A stretch of DNA of 64,000 nt from Manihot esculenta. Lineage: Eukaryota; Streptophyta; Magnoliopsida; Malpighiales; Euphorbiaceae. The first letter of the stretch is position 1, and each line of letters begins with the position of its first letter. A program made the translations under genes and the position numbers. Positions 12,060 through 23,536 of this stretch are shown here, piece after piece. The notes under the pieces were generated by a model. The model had not been told where the DNA came from. It made no database searches and worked only from the letters and a program-made list of their open reading frames with translations. The stretch is from the NCBI RefSeq assembly GCF_001659605.2, contig NC_035170.2, positions 20,847,190-20,911,189 of the forward strand, in the 5' to 3' direction.

Positions 12060-12632
12060 AGTGAAGAATATATGCATCAAGATTACTCACCTTCTTTTCT
12101 TGTTTCCCTTTACTTACCATGGCTAGGATTTTTTTTACTCAAGAGAGAGATTATACATGCACATATTATTTGTTCAGATAAGACTCTTTTTAGCTTTCGG
12201 ATTGACTTGCCCTTACCTTGAAGTACTTTATTCAGCCTTTTGCACTTAGATCTTGCTTGAAAAAGTCACCAACCTTTTGACGTGAAGGTACATATTGGTG
12301 ATACCCACCCCCAGTTACTCAGTTGGTCACCTGTCCAAGTGGCTACTAGCTCTGTTCATAGTCTTTCAACCATTGGAACAGTTTTAAATTTGTGCTCATG
12401 AGGTCTTTGCCTTTGCTGAATTTTCTTTCTCTCAATGATTTGGGCAAATCAACACCAATTACTAAAACAAGTCATGTTCAGTTCATTCACACAATTTTCA
12501 ATTCATTCTCTCTAATGAGTGTCATCAATACATTTTTCACCATGGCAAGCTCAAAGATTCAATTCAAAGGCAATTCTCAAACATGAATATAACTCACTGC
12601 AATTGATTCAACATAAGTTTAAAGAGTCATCA
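12060..12632 (-). other. AthL-2 3' untranslated region, middle part
   Basis: This matches AthL-1 at about 35405-35925 (gaagaatatatgcat and following). No reading frame is supported. Its last five bases, CATCA (12628-12632), are duplicated at 22395-22399 around Tekay-1. Confidence 0.75.
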
Positions 12633-14893
12633 TGTAATACCCGGCAAGAATCCGGCATTGGAATTCCTGTCGTCCGGTGGAATCCGGGGTGTCGGAATGC
12701 TAAAGGAGGGTAGGCTTTATGTTTTACTACGTGTTATGATGTGTGTTAATGTATTAAAGTCAAATGGGATTAAGTTTTTGAGCTGAAATGACCCAAGGCA
12801 GAGGAGCCAAGTTCGGCCGCCGAAGGTAAGTTCGGCCGCCGAAAGTGCTCAATGTTCGGCTTCCGAATTCAGGTTCGGCCCCCGAATGTTGCATGGTTTT
12901 GCATGCGCTTCGGCAGCCGAAGCTGAGTTGCTGAGCCAGCAGGTTTGTATCCCTTAGTCAGCATTTTGGACAGGTGTTAGCACCAGGTCCTGGCCAGAAG
13001 AGTGGCCACGTCTCCCCTGGTTTATTTGCTGAGTTTGAGCAGCTCATGCAGAGTGTTTTGATAGTTCACAAGGTTTAGAATGTTTTGACGCAAAAAAAGC
13101 TAAGTTTGTGAGAGTTTGAGAGTTTGAGGAGAGTTGGTCCGTTTTCCTTAGTTCAGAGTGTTCATCTTCTTGTTACAGGAGGTAAGTATGCTCTGGAACC
13201 TGTTTATGTGTTTGCTGAAGGTTTGATGGCAGTTAAGGGAGAGAGATGCATGTTTAAGTGAGAAGTAGTGATTTTGATGATTTATGCATGTATACATGTT
13301 TCTGTGTTATGTTTGATTTGTTGTTTGGGGTTATTAGATAGTTTTGGACCCCTGTGAACATATACTTATGTATATGAGTGTGGAGGAGTTGATATATGCA
13401 TGTTTGGAGATGTTGAAAAGAAGGAGGAGCTTGGTTTGCCGTCGGGCTGAGTTCTGGATGAACTCAGGTTCGGCAGCCGAAGGTTCATTCGGCTGCCGAA
13501 CCTCTTGCATGGTGGCTTAGGCTGCCACAGCTTGCCCCCGTGAGTTTTGCATGTTCGGCTCTGTTTGGAGCCTTCGGCCGCCGAAGGTGCCGCCGAAGGT
13601 GCTTGAGTTTCGTCTCTGGAGAAGACTTTCGGCCGCCAAACCTGCCGCCGAAAGTGTTCTGTCCAGCTTTCCTTTGCATGCTTTGTAAGAGGTTTAGAGT
13701 GAGTTTAAGGGGAGTCTTGGGAAGTTTCATAGAGTTGGTCATAAGCTAGTTTGGTCCCTCATTTGAGTTTATCTGTATCTATACAGACCAGAGGAACCAG
13801 AGAGAGCAGCAGTGAGTACTGCTCCAGAGTTTTCAGAGCCTGCTCAGTCAGTCAGTCCAGGTAGCCAGAGGTGAGTGGAACTAAACTTAACTCTTTTAAT
13901 TGACTAATGGAATGTTTTAGCATATCTCATGCATCATGATTATGCCATAGGGTGATTGCATTAGTATCCACGAATATGTTGCATTGCATAGTTAGTTGTT
14001 GATGTGGGTAAATGCTGAATGATCCAATAGTCACAGACAGGAAGTCCAGGAGCCTTTGACTACGCCCTGGCAGGTATAGCAAGTCCAGGAGCCTTTGACT
14101 ACGCCCTGGCAGGTTTATAGTAAAGACCAGGAGCCTGTGACTACGCCCTGGCAGGTATAGTAAAGTCCAGGAGCCTTTGACTACGCCCTGGCAATGGTAA
14201 GTACAGAGGTGTTATATACACATATACATATATGACAGGAAGACCAGGTGCTCGATTCTACGCCCTGGCACAGAGTTACTGGGACTATGTGGTGACAGGT
14301 TTACTCTTGATGTGGTTTATCTGTGTTATGATGCATTCCATGAGATCATGTTTTCCTGAGATATTTTACTGTTCTACTCACTGGGCTATAGAGCTCATCC
14401 CACTCCCTTAACCCCAGTTTTGCAGGTTCAGTGTACAGTGTACAGGGACAGTCCAGCAGAATATGGAAAGAGTAAAGAGATTTGTAATAGCTTAGAGTGG
14501 ACATGTAATATTAAAGAAATGTAATAATTGTGTGTCTAAAGGTAGACATGTGCTTGACTTAGTGATGTATGTGTTGTACATGATCTGGTATGTATCTATG
14601 TTTTTCTGTATGTGAAAAACCAGGCTTAACAGATATGAGTTATCCCATCTAGAGCAAGCTCTAGTCAGGAGTACAGAGTACAGAGTACAGAGTACAGAGT
14701 ACAGAGTACAGAGATAGTGCATGCACAGGTTAAGCCTTGGTTCAGCAAAGAGTTTTTATTTTCACAGAAATTGTATGATCATGTATGAGTTCTACAGGTA
14801 CACAGAAAGTATAGCAGGCTTGCTACGGGTTCTGGCGGCCTTAAGCCGACCTGAATCCTAGCGCCGGTGACGGTCCATTTTGGGGTCGTTACA
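12633..14893 (+). repeat. 5' LTR of Tekay-1
   Basis: A 2261-bp LTR, from TGTAATACCCGGCAAG to GGGGTCGTTACA. U3 has palindromes at about 12810-12845 and related copies to 12920. A second module cluster lies at about 13465-13655. A 5' splice consensus GGAG|GTAAGTATG starts at 13182. Four CCAGG...CCTGG tandem units lie at 14042-14195. Six GTACAGA copies lie near 14671-14712. No strong TATA is visible, and this subfamily differs from Tekay-2 in U3. Confidence 0.93.
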
Positions 14894-15104
14894 GATTGGT
14901 ATCAGAGCCCTAGGTTCACATGATCGGACCTATAGAGACAGTGTCGGGCTCATAGAGGTTAAAAGTGGTCAAGCACAATAGGAAATCATGTCCACTAGGA
15001 TAGGGTCTTGAGTCCTATCTGTGATATACCATGAGTTATGCATGTGCCTTATTGCTATGTGCTGTTTATGTGCTAAAGTGCTATGTTCTATGTTGTGTTT
15101 CCAG
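13182..15104 (+). promoter_or_regulatory. Putative leader intron of Tekay-1 (5' splice site in LTR, 3' splice site before gag)
   Basis: The donor GGAG|GTAAGTATG is near-perfect consensus. The acceptor GTGTTTCCAG ends at 15104, ten bases from the gag ATG at 15114. Equivalent pairs exist in Tekay-2 (24116-26109) and the element at the window start (2129 down to 272, minus). The donor is kept in every Tekay LTR that reaches this point, including 10041, 20641, 31809, 45478 and 55238 (minus). This is inference from sequence only; there is no transcript evidence. Confidence 0.4.
14897..14908 (+). other. Primer-binding site, tRNA-iMet type
   Basis: TGGTATCAGAGC lies three bases after the 5' LTR end and is complementary to the initiator tRNA 3' end. 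Confidence 0.92.
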
Positions 15105-15113
15105 AGAGTAAAG

Positions 15114-18100
15114 ATGCGAGGAACTCGTCGATCAGCTCGATTGACTGGAGTCCCACCAGAGAGTGAGAGAATAGCTGCTCATCCTCCTGCATTGCCGAGG
15201 GCAAGGTCTCAGAGATCTAGCAGGGAAGGTATGTCAATAGACCCTAGAAGGTCTGTCGACGAGAGCAGAAGAGGAACAGTGAGGGGAGGAAGATCAGAGG
15301 AAAGGAGGGAATCTATGGAGATTGATCAATCTAGAGATGACAGCATGGGTATAGGCAGTTTTGAGGAAGGTATGGGAGAGTCACAGGGAGGTGCTCAGAC
15401 CTCAGGTTTTGGCTATCCAGAGTATCCGATGGAAGGGATGTCGGAGTACTCTAGTTTTGTGCCATATCCTTCTTACATGCCTTATATGCCTTATCCTTAC
15501 TATCCACCATATCCTATGTATCCATCTTCCCCTACCCATCCAAGTGCAGCACACCCAGAGCCAAATGAACCAGTACCACCACCAGAACCAGTAGCTCCTG
15601 TTGTTGACAGACATCAACCTAGCTCATCTGGAGGTAAAGTGCAAATGACGGAGTACTTGAAATTGGATGCTCCTAAATACAACACGGGAGATGATCCATT
15701 TGATTACCTCAGAGCAGTTAGGATGATAACTAGTGAGTTGGGAGCCGATGATAGTAGAGCCATTGAGATGGCAGGTTTCACACTGAAATGAAAGAAAGCC
15801 AGAGAATGGTTTAAGAACTATGTGGAACCCAGAATGGACAGCATGTCATGGGGAGAGTTCACCAATGCGTTTGCAGGGTGGGCTTTTCCTGATAGTTCCA
15901 GAGAGATGAAAGTAATAGAGTTCGAACAGTTGAGACAGACAGATGAGATGAGTGTTGATGAATTCACAGATAAGTTCCTGGATTTGCTTCAGTATGTGGG
16001 TCAAGCCTATGATACTGATCAGAAGAAGGCAAGGAGATATACTATGAGATTGCATCCCAGGTATGCTTCCTTGATTCTTCCAGCAGAAAAGGAGAGTTTC
16101 CACACCATAGTGGACGCAGCCAGGAAAATGGAAGCTAGTGCCAATATTCAGAAGCAATCAAAGGCACAGGCTTCGGGTTCTAAGGCCCCCAGTGCAGGCA
16201 CGTCAGGCAGCAAGAGATGGGACAGAGCAAAAGGAACAAAGGGTAAGTTCTGGAGTAAAGTCAAGTCAGGTCTGGGAATAGGTAGTGGCTCAAGCTCTGG
16301 CACAGCTCCAGTCTGCAGAAGATGCGGAAAACCACATGGCGGAGTTTGTCGGTTGGGATCTACAGCTTGTTTTAGATGTGGACAGGAAGGGCATATTGCT
16401 CGGGATTGTCCTCAGGTGACTTTCGCACCATCCCAGCAGATGAGTTCAGGCAGTGTGGTACAGCCAGTTGTACGGCCAGCAGCTCCAGTCATGCCTCAGA
16501 GTAGTGGCAGAGGTAGAGGGAGAGGGGCAGCCTCTACTTCAGCAGCAGGTTCCCGAGGTGGAAATCCGGTAGCCCCAGCACGGATTTTCACAGTGACACA
16601 GGAGGAGGCGAACATGTCGAACACAGTGGTGTCAGGTAATCTCATCATTGGGTGTTCAGATGTGTATGCTTTGATGGACCCCGGTGCTTCTCATTCCTTT
16701 ATTGCGTCGCGAGCCATAGAGAGTTTGGGTTTGATCAGTTCTGAGTTAGAGTATCCTCTCTGGGTCAGTGGACCTAAATGTGACCCATCAGTGGCAGTGT
16801 CAGTCTGTCGTTTCAGTCCAGTGTTTATAGAGGGTAGATACCTTCCAGCTGACCTTGTGGTTCTAGATTTGACGGATTTTGATGTCATTCTAGGGATGGA
16901 TTGGTTATCTACATATAGTGCTACTTTGGACTGTAGAGAAAAGATAGTGAGTCTCAGAGACCAGGATGGGTCAGAGTGTGTCTTTAGAGGAGACAGGAGA
17001 GGTACACCCAGAGGTATGATTTCAGCCCTTCAGGCTCGTCGTTTGCTTAGGAGGGGTTGTCAGGGGTTTCTAGCTCATGTGAGAGAGCTAGATAGTCAGG
17101 TGAGGGAACCAGCCGCAGTACCAGTAGTTCGAGAGTTTCTCGATGTGTTCCCAGACGATTTACCAGGACTCCCACCTGATAGGGAGATAGGGTTTGAAAT
17201 TGAATTGCTGCCAGGTACCAGACCTATCTCTATTCCTCCCTACAGGATGGCACCAGCAGAGTTAAAAGAGTTAAAAGAACAGTTACAGGACTTGGTAGAT
17301 AAGGGTTTCATCCGCCCTAGTACCTCACCTTGGGGTGCTCCAGTGCTCTTTGTTAGAAAGAAGGATGGATCCCTCAGACTTTGTATCGACTACAGACAGT
17401 TGAACAAGGTCACTATCAAGAATAGATATCCGCTACCTCGGATTGATGATCTCTTTGACCAGCTTGCTGGAGCAGGTTGTTTTTCGAAAATAGATCTGAG
17501 ATCCGGGTATCATCAGTTGAGAGTCAGAGAGGCAGATGTGCCTACGACAGCTTTCAGGACCAGATATGGGCATTATGAGTTCTTAGTGATGCCGTTCGGG
17601 TTGACTAACGCCCCTGCAGCATTCATGGATCTCATGAACAGAGTTTTTAGTGAGTTTCTGGACCACTTTGTCATTGTGTTCATCGATGATATTTTAGTGT
17701 ATTCCAGAGATGCAGAAGAGCATGCCCAGCATCTGAGGATAGTGTTGCAGACACTGAGAGAGCATGGTTTGTATGCCAAGTTCTCGAAGTGTGAGTTTTG
17801 GTTGAGGAGCATTTCCTTCTTGGGACATGTAATATCAGCAGAGGGTATTGAGGTAGACCCCAAGAAGATAGAAGCTGTAGCTAACTGGCCCAGACCCACG
17901 ACAGTGACTGAGATTAAAAGCTTTCTGGGACTGGCAGGTTACTACAGGAGGTTCGTTCAGAACTTCTCAAAGATAGCAGCTCCGATGACCAAATTGACTC
18001 AGAAGAACCAGAAGTTTATCTGGTCAGACCAATGTGAAGAGAGCTTTGAAGAGCTCAAAAAGAGATTGACAACAGCACCAGTGTTAGCTCTGCCTGTTAG

Positions 18101-20021
18101 TAATGAGGATTTCACAGTGTTCTGTGATGCATCTCGAGTGGGATTGGGCTGTGTATTGATGCAGAGTGATAGGGTGATAGCTTATGCTTCGAGACAATTG
18201 AAGAAGCACGAGTTGAATTACCCTACCCATGACCTAGAGATGGCAGCAGTTATCTTTGCACTTAAGATGTGGCGGCATTACCTCTACGGGGTTAAATGCG
18301 AGATCTTCACTGATCACAAGAGTTTACAGTACATCTTGAGTCAGAGAGAGCTGAATTTGAGGCAGAGAAGATGGGTAGAATTGCTCAGTGATTATGATTG
18401 TAAGATCCAGTATCATCCGGGTAAGGCGAATGTCGTGGCAGACGCCCTCAGCCGGAAGTCACTAGGCAGTTTATCCCATATAGCAGTAGAGTGGAGACCA
18501 GTTGTGATGGAGCTTTATAAGCTCTTAGACGACGGCTTACAGTTAGAGTTGTCTGGTACAGGTGCGTTGATAGCACAGATGAGAGTGACACCTGTGTTTC
18601 TGGAGCAGATAGCTCAGAGACAGCATGAGGACCCTGAGTTGATGAAAATTGCCAGGACTGTGCAGTCAGGCAACAGTGCAGAGTTCCGATTTGATAGCAA
18701 AGGGATCCTTCGTTATGGGAGTCGACTTTGTGTACCAGATAGGGGCAGTGTGAAGGAAGACATTATGAGAGAAGCTCATAATGCAAGATATAGTGTTCAC
18801 CCAGGAGCCACCAAGATGTATCAGGATCTGAAAAGGATCTATTGGTGGCCAGCCATGAAGAAAGAGGTAGCGCAGTTTGTGACAGCTTGTGAAGTGTGCC
18901 AGAGGGTGAAACTAGAGCATCAGAAACCAGCAGGAATGCTTAACCCATTGCCGATTCCAGAGTGGAAATGGGAGAATATAGCCATGGATTTTGTAGTGGG
19001 TTTACCAGCAGCGTCCAACAGGATAGACTCGATATGGGTGATTGTGGACAGACTCACGAAATCTGCTCATTTTCTTCCAGTTCGGAGTAACTATTCTGTG
19101 GATAAGTTGGCACAGGTCTATCTGGATGAAATAGTAAGATTACATGGTGTTCCAGTGTCGATAGTTTCAGATAGAGGACCTCAGTTTACTTCTAGATTTT
19201 GGCGAAGTCTGCAGAGTGCGATGGGCACGAGATTAGAGTTTAGTACTGCTTTTCACCCACAGACTGATGGACAGTCAGAGAGGACCATCCAGACCATAGA
19301 GGATATGCTTCGACTGTGTGTGTTAGACTTTGGCGGTTCTTGGAGGCAGCATCTACCTTTGGTGGAATTTGCCTACAATAACAGCCATCATGCTAGCATA
19401 GGGATGGCTCCTTATGAAGCTTTGTATGGGAGGAAGTGCAGATCCCCTGTTTGTTGGGAAGAGATAGGAGAGAAGGCTCTTGCAGGGCCAGAGTTAGTAG
19501 AGATTACTAGTCGAGTAGTGCCCGTGATCAGAGAGAGAATCAGAACAGCGCAGAGTAGACAGAAAAGTTATGCAGACATTCGCAGAAAGCAGTTAGAGTT
19601 TCAAGAGGGTAATATGGTATTGCTGAAAGTGTCTCCAATGAAAGGAGTGGTTCGTTTTGGGAAGAAGGGTAAATTAGCTCCACGGTACATTGGACCCTTT
19701 GAGATTTTGCAGAGGATCGGACATGTGTCGTATAAGCTAGATTTGCCTGCTTCTATGGAGAGGATTCACCCGGTATTTCATGTTTCTATGCTACGGCAGT
19801 TTGTGTCAGATCCGAATCAGGTTCTGAGTGAGCCTGAGGTGGAGATTCATACAGATCTCACCTATATAGAGCAGCCAGTGCGGATTCTAGACACGCAGAT
19901 CAGACAGCTAAGAAACAAGGGGATTCCGATGGTGAAAGTTCTATGGAACCACCATAACCTAGAAGAGTGCACCTGGGAGACGCGAGAGTCTATGCTCCAG
20001 CAATATCCATATTTGTTTTGA
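15114..20021 (+). pseudogene. Tekay-1 Gag-Pol polyprotein, one in-frame stop
   Basis: A single frame from ATG 15114 (MRGTRRSARLTG) to TGA 20019-20021. Order: Gag with a Pro/Tyr-rich stretch (about 15460-15560), capsid region, two zinc-knuckle-like motifs ([14 protein letters not shown] at about 16368-16409), protease (MDPGASHSF, about 16674), reverse transcriptase ([11 protein letters not shown] at 17679), RNase H (FTVFCDAS, about 18112; TDHKSLQYI), integrase (HHCC zinc region about 18776-18910; [20 protein letters not shown] about 19250) and a chromodomain-like end ([16 protein letters not shown]). The only visible break is TGA at 15789-15791, where Tekay-2 has TGC (Cys), inside capsid. The products would copy element RNA and integrate the cDNA; chromodomains of this clade are known to target heterochromatin. 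The long continuous frame after the stop shows very recent decay. Confidence 0.95.
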
Positions 20022-20078
20022 GGTTAGTTTCCTCCTTTTTATGTTTGTTTTAGACTCATTCGAGGACGAATGGTTTTA

Positions 20079-20090
20079 AGGGGGGGAGAA
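20079..20090 (+). other. Polypurine tract of Tekay-1
   Basis: AGGGGGGGAGAA immediately precedes the 3' LTR start TGTAATACC. It would prime plus-strand DNA synthesis. Confidence 0.9.
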
Positions 20091-22394
20091 TGTAATACCC
20101 GGCAAGAATCCGGCATTGGAATTCCTGTCGTCCGGTGGAATCCGGGGTGTCGGAATGCTAAAGGAGGGTAGGCTTTATGTTTTACTACGTGTTATGATGT
20201 GTGTTAATGTATTAAAGTCAAATGGGATTAAGTTTTTGAGCTGAAATGACCCAAGGCAGAGGAGCCAAGTTCGGCCGCCGAAGGTAAGTTCGGCCGCCGA
20301 AAGTGCTCAATGTTCGGCTTCCGAATTCAGGTTCGGCCCCCGAATGTTGCATGGTTTTGCATGCGCTTCGGCAGCCGAAGCTGAGTTGCTGAGCCAGCAG
20401 GTTTGTATCCCTTAGTCAGCATTTTGGACAGGTGTTAGCACCAGGTCCTGGCCAGAAGAGTGGCCACGTCTCCCCTGGTTTATTTGCTGAGTTTGAGCAG
20501 CTCATGCAGAGTGTTTTGATAGTTCACAAGGTTTAGAATGTTTTGACGCAAAAAAAAGCTAAGTTTGTGAGAGTTTGAGAGTTTGAGGAGAGTTGGTCCG
20601 TTTTCCTTAGTTCAGAGTGTTCATCTTCTTGTTACAGGAGGTAAGTATGCTCTGGAACCTGTTTATGTGTTTGCTTAAGGTTTGATGGCAGTTAAGGGAG
20701 AGAGATGCATGTTTAAGTGAGAAGTAGTGATTTTGATGATTTATGCATGTATACATGTTTCTGTGTTATGTTTGATTTGTTGTTTGGGGTTATTAGATAG
20801 TTTTGGACCCCTGTGAACATATACTTATGTATATGAGTGTGGAGGAGTTGATATATGCATGTTTGGAGATGTTGAAGGGAAGGAGGAGCTTGGTTTGCCG
20901 TCGGGCTGAGTTCTGGATGAACTCAGGTTCGGCAGCCGAAGGTTCATTCGGCCGCCGAACCTCTTGCATGGTGGCTTAGGCTGCCACAGCTTGCCCCCGT
21001 GAGTTTTGCATGTTCGGCTCTGTTTGGAGCCTTCGGCCGCCGAAGGTGCCGCCGAAGGTGCTTGAGTTTCGTCTCTGGAGAAGACTTTCGGCCGCCGAAC
21101 CTGCCGCCGAAAGTGTTCTGTCCAGCTTTCCTTTGCATGCTTTGTAAGAGGTTTAGAGTGAGTTTAAAGGGAGTCTTGGGAAGTTTCATAGAGTTGGTCA
21201 TAAGCTAGTTTGGTCCCTCATTTGAGTTTATCTGTATCTATACAGACCAGAGGAACCAGAGAGAGCAGCAGTGAGTACTGCTCCAGAGTTTTCAGAGCCT
21301 GCTCAGTCAGTCAGTCCAGGTAGCCAGAGGTGAGTGGAACTAAACTTAACTCTTTTAATTGACTAATGGAATGTTTTAGCATATCTCATGCATCATGATT
21401 ATGCCATAGGGTGATTGCATTAGTATCCACGAATATGTTGCATTGCATAGTTAGTTGTTAATGTGGGTAAATGCTGAATGATCCAATAGTCACCGACAGG
21501 AAGTCCAGGAGCCTTTGACTACGCCCTGGCAGGTATAGCAAGTCCAGGAGCCTTTGACTACGCCCTGGCAGGTTTATAGTAAAGACCAGGAGCCTGTGAC
21601 TACGCCCTGGCAGGTATAGTAAAGTCCAGGAGCCTTTGACTACGCCCTGGCAATGGTAAGTACAGAGGTGTTATATACACATATACATATATGACAGGAA
21701 GACCAGGTGCTCGATTCTACGCCCTGGCACAGAGTTACTGGGACTATGTGGTGACAGGTTTACTCTTGATGTGGTTTATCTGTGTTATGATGCATTCCAT
21801 GAGATCATGTTTTCCTGAGATATTTTACTGTTCTACTCACTGGGCTATAGAGCTCATCCCACTCCCTTAACCCCAGTTTTGCAGGTTCAGTGTACAGTGT
21901 ACAGGGACAGTCCAGCAGAATATGGAAAGAGTAAAGAGATTTGTAATAGCTTAGAGTGGACATGTAATATTAAAGAAATGTAATAATTGTGTGTCTAAAG
22001 GTAGACATGTGCTTGACTTAGTGATGTATGTGTTGTACATGATCTGGTATGTATCTATGTTTTTCTGTATGTGAAAAACCAGGCTTAACAGATATGAGTT
22101 ATCCCATCTAGAGCAAGCTCTAGTCAGGAGTACAGAGTACAGAGTACAGAGTACAGAGTACAGAGTACAGAGTACAGAGTACAGAGTACAGAGTACAGAG
22201 TACAGAGTACAGAGATAGTGCATGCACAGGTTAAGCCTTGGTTCAGCAAAGAGTTTTTATTTTCACAGAAATTGTATGATCATGTATGAGTTCTACAGGT
22301 ACACAGAAAGTATAGCAGGCTTGCTACGGGTTCTGGCGGCCTTAAGCCGACCTGAATCCTAGCGCCGGTGACGGTCCATTTTGGGGTCGTTACA
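20091..22394 (+). repeat. 3' LTR of Tekay-1
   Basis: 2304 bp, nearly identical to 12633-14893. It has 12 GTACAGA copies (22130-22213) against six in the 5' LTR, which explains 42 of the 43 bp length difference. The remaining base is one extra A in an A-run near 20551. Confidence 0.95.
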
Positions 22395-22399
22395 CATCA

Positions 22400-22785
22400 C
22401 ATCAATGGGGTCATGGAAAGAAAAGCTCATCTAACATAGTTCATCAGTTTGAGTAGAGCAAATTAAAAAAGAAGAAGGTTGTGGTTGTGTGTGTGTTATT
22501 GAAAGCATGAAAACAAACTAAAGGGAAAACTAAAAGCAAAAATCGCATGAACTGAAACAAAGTAAAGCCAAAATCACAAATCTGAAAGGAAAAATGAAAA
22601 AAAATTTCGCAAACTGAGAGCCATGTAAATTCGCAGAATTGAAAGGAAAAGAAGAAGAAGAAGAGAAGAAGAAGAGATATGCACCCCCACACCTAAATCA
22701 TGCATTGTCCTCAATGTATAAGAAACATATAAGAATAAAGGAAACTGAGTACTCTCCTGGGGTGTGGTGTGCATGGTATGATCAC
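22400..22785 (-). other. AthL-2 3' untranslated region, proximal part
   Basis: Continues 12060-12632 after removal of Tekay-1 and matches AthL-1 at about 35930-36310. It contains a GA-rich tract (about 22640-22680). No coding support. Confidence 0.7.
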
Positions 22786-23488
22786 TTAGGTTGACTGAGA
22801 TGGTTGATGTAGTGGAATTTCTTTCACTACTTGCACTGCAAATCCTTCATAGTATGGTTTCAGATATGGTTCCTTCCAAACATCATGTTTTGCATTCTTC
22901 TTGTCTTTGTCCTTTGTGTGCTTGGGCCTATCAAAGGGAAAGTTACTTCCTACACATTCAAGAGGTTGCCACATTGAGAGCTTCTGTTTGGGCAGACAAG
23001 ATTCTGCCTTATCTGGTGGCTTTGGCAGAAAGTGTTTCTCATACCCCTTTGCTTTGGGCGATTGGAATTCCAGTTGTTCCTTGTGCACATGGGTTGTTGG
23101 TTGTCTGGCTGAACTGGTTTCAGCCTTTTCTTTCTGCGCAGAACACTCCTGAGGTGGAAGCTGAAGTGGTGGCAATGGGGGCTGAAGTGAAAGATTCGGT
23201 GGCCGAAAGATGCTGGAGTTCGACAGCCGAAAGGTGGTGGAGTTCGGTGGCCGAAAGTTCATGGCTTCAGTTTGCGCAAGTCCTTCTTGAAGTGGTGCAA
23301 CGGATTTTCCTTCATTCTGCGCTTGACTGCAGACTACCTGTTGGGTGCTACAGACTGTTTCTTTCAGTTTTGGCTCTTTCTAGCTCTCATTCCTGCAAAG
23401 ATCATCATTTAGAATACAATCTTGATTCTCATCAAATATTTCCTGGCTTAAGCAGTCAATAATATCAAGACCATAAACAGGGGACATA
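22786..23488 (-). pseudogene. C-terminal linker and unknown tail of the AthL-2 Gag-protease protein
   Basis: The minus-strand frame continues that of 42486-43260 after AthL-1 is removed. It reads VYGLDIIDCLSQ (as in AthL-1), one in-frame TAG near 23398, then MNFRPPNSTTFRL, and a Lys/Pro/Gln-rich tail ending YLKPYYEGFAVQV near the stop at 22786-22788. AthL-1 has RT here instead. I do not recognise the tail of about 120 residues. RT, RNase H and integrase are absent, so this copy resembles a gag-only non-autonomous element. The FRPPN pieces come from degenerate copies of the CG palindrome (23193, 23219, 23244). Confidence 0.6.
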
Positions 23489-23536
23489 TGACAGGAGCGG
23501 TTGTCGAAGCCGGTCAAAAATAACCTTCTTGGTTAC
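23489..23536 (-). repeat. 3' LTR of AthL-1, distal 48 bp
   Basis: Minus-strand LTR end CCGCTCCTGTCA plus 36 more bases. It is separated from the rest of the LTR (33546-35285) by Tekay-2. The target GTTAC is at 23532-23536. Confidence 0.9.

Larger units (their letters stand above)
12633..22394 (+). mobile_element. Complete Tekay/Del-type chromovirus element (Tekay-1)
   Basis: This is a 9.76-kb element: 5' LTR 12633-14893, tRNA-iMet PBS 14897-14908, one gag-pol frame 15114-20021, PPT 20079-20090 and 3' LTR 20091-22394. The target-site duplication is CATCA on both sides. The two LTRs differ by only about eight substitutions by eye, plus a 42-bp tandem-repeat length change and one A, so the insertion is very recent. 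The coding frame has a single in-frame stop (15789-15791) and no frameshift that I can see. The chromodomain-like C-terminus and domain order (PR-RT-RH-IN) identify the clade; the exact clade name is inference. Confidence 0.95.

Noticed and set aside
14492..14722. Minus-strand frame with repeated CTLYSVL (also 21951-22223)
   Set aside because: It is the reverse reading of the GTACAGA heptamer array.
22791..23462. 223-codon plus-strand frame opposite the AthL-2 linker
   Set aside because: It is the complement of the minus-strand Gag-protease tail, which continues in frame from the protease and is supported by comparison with AthL-1.
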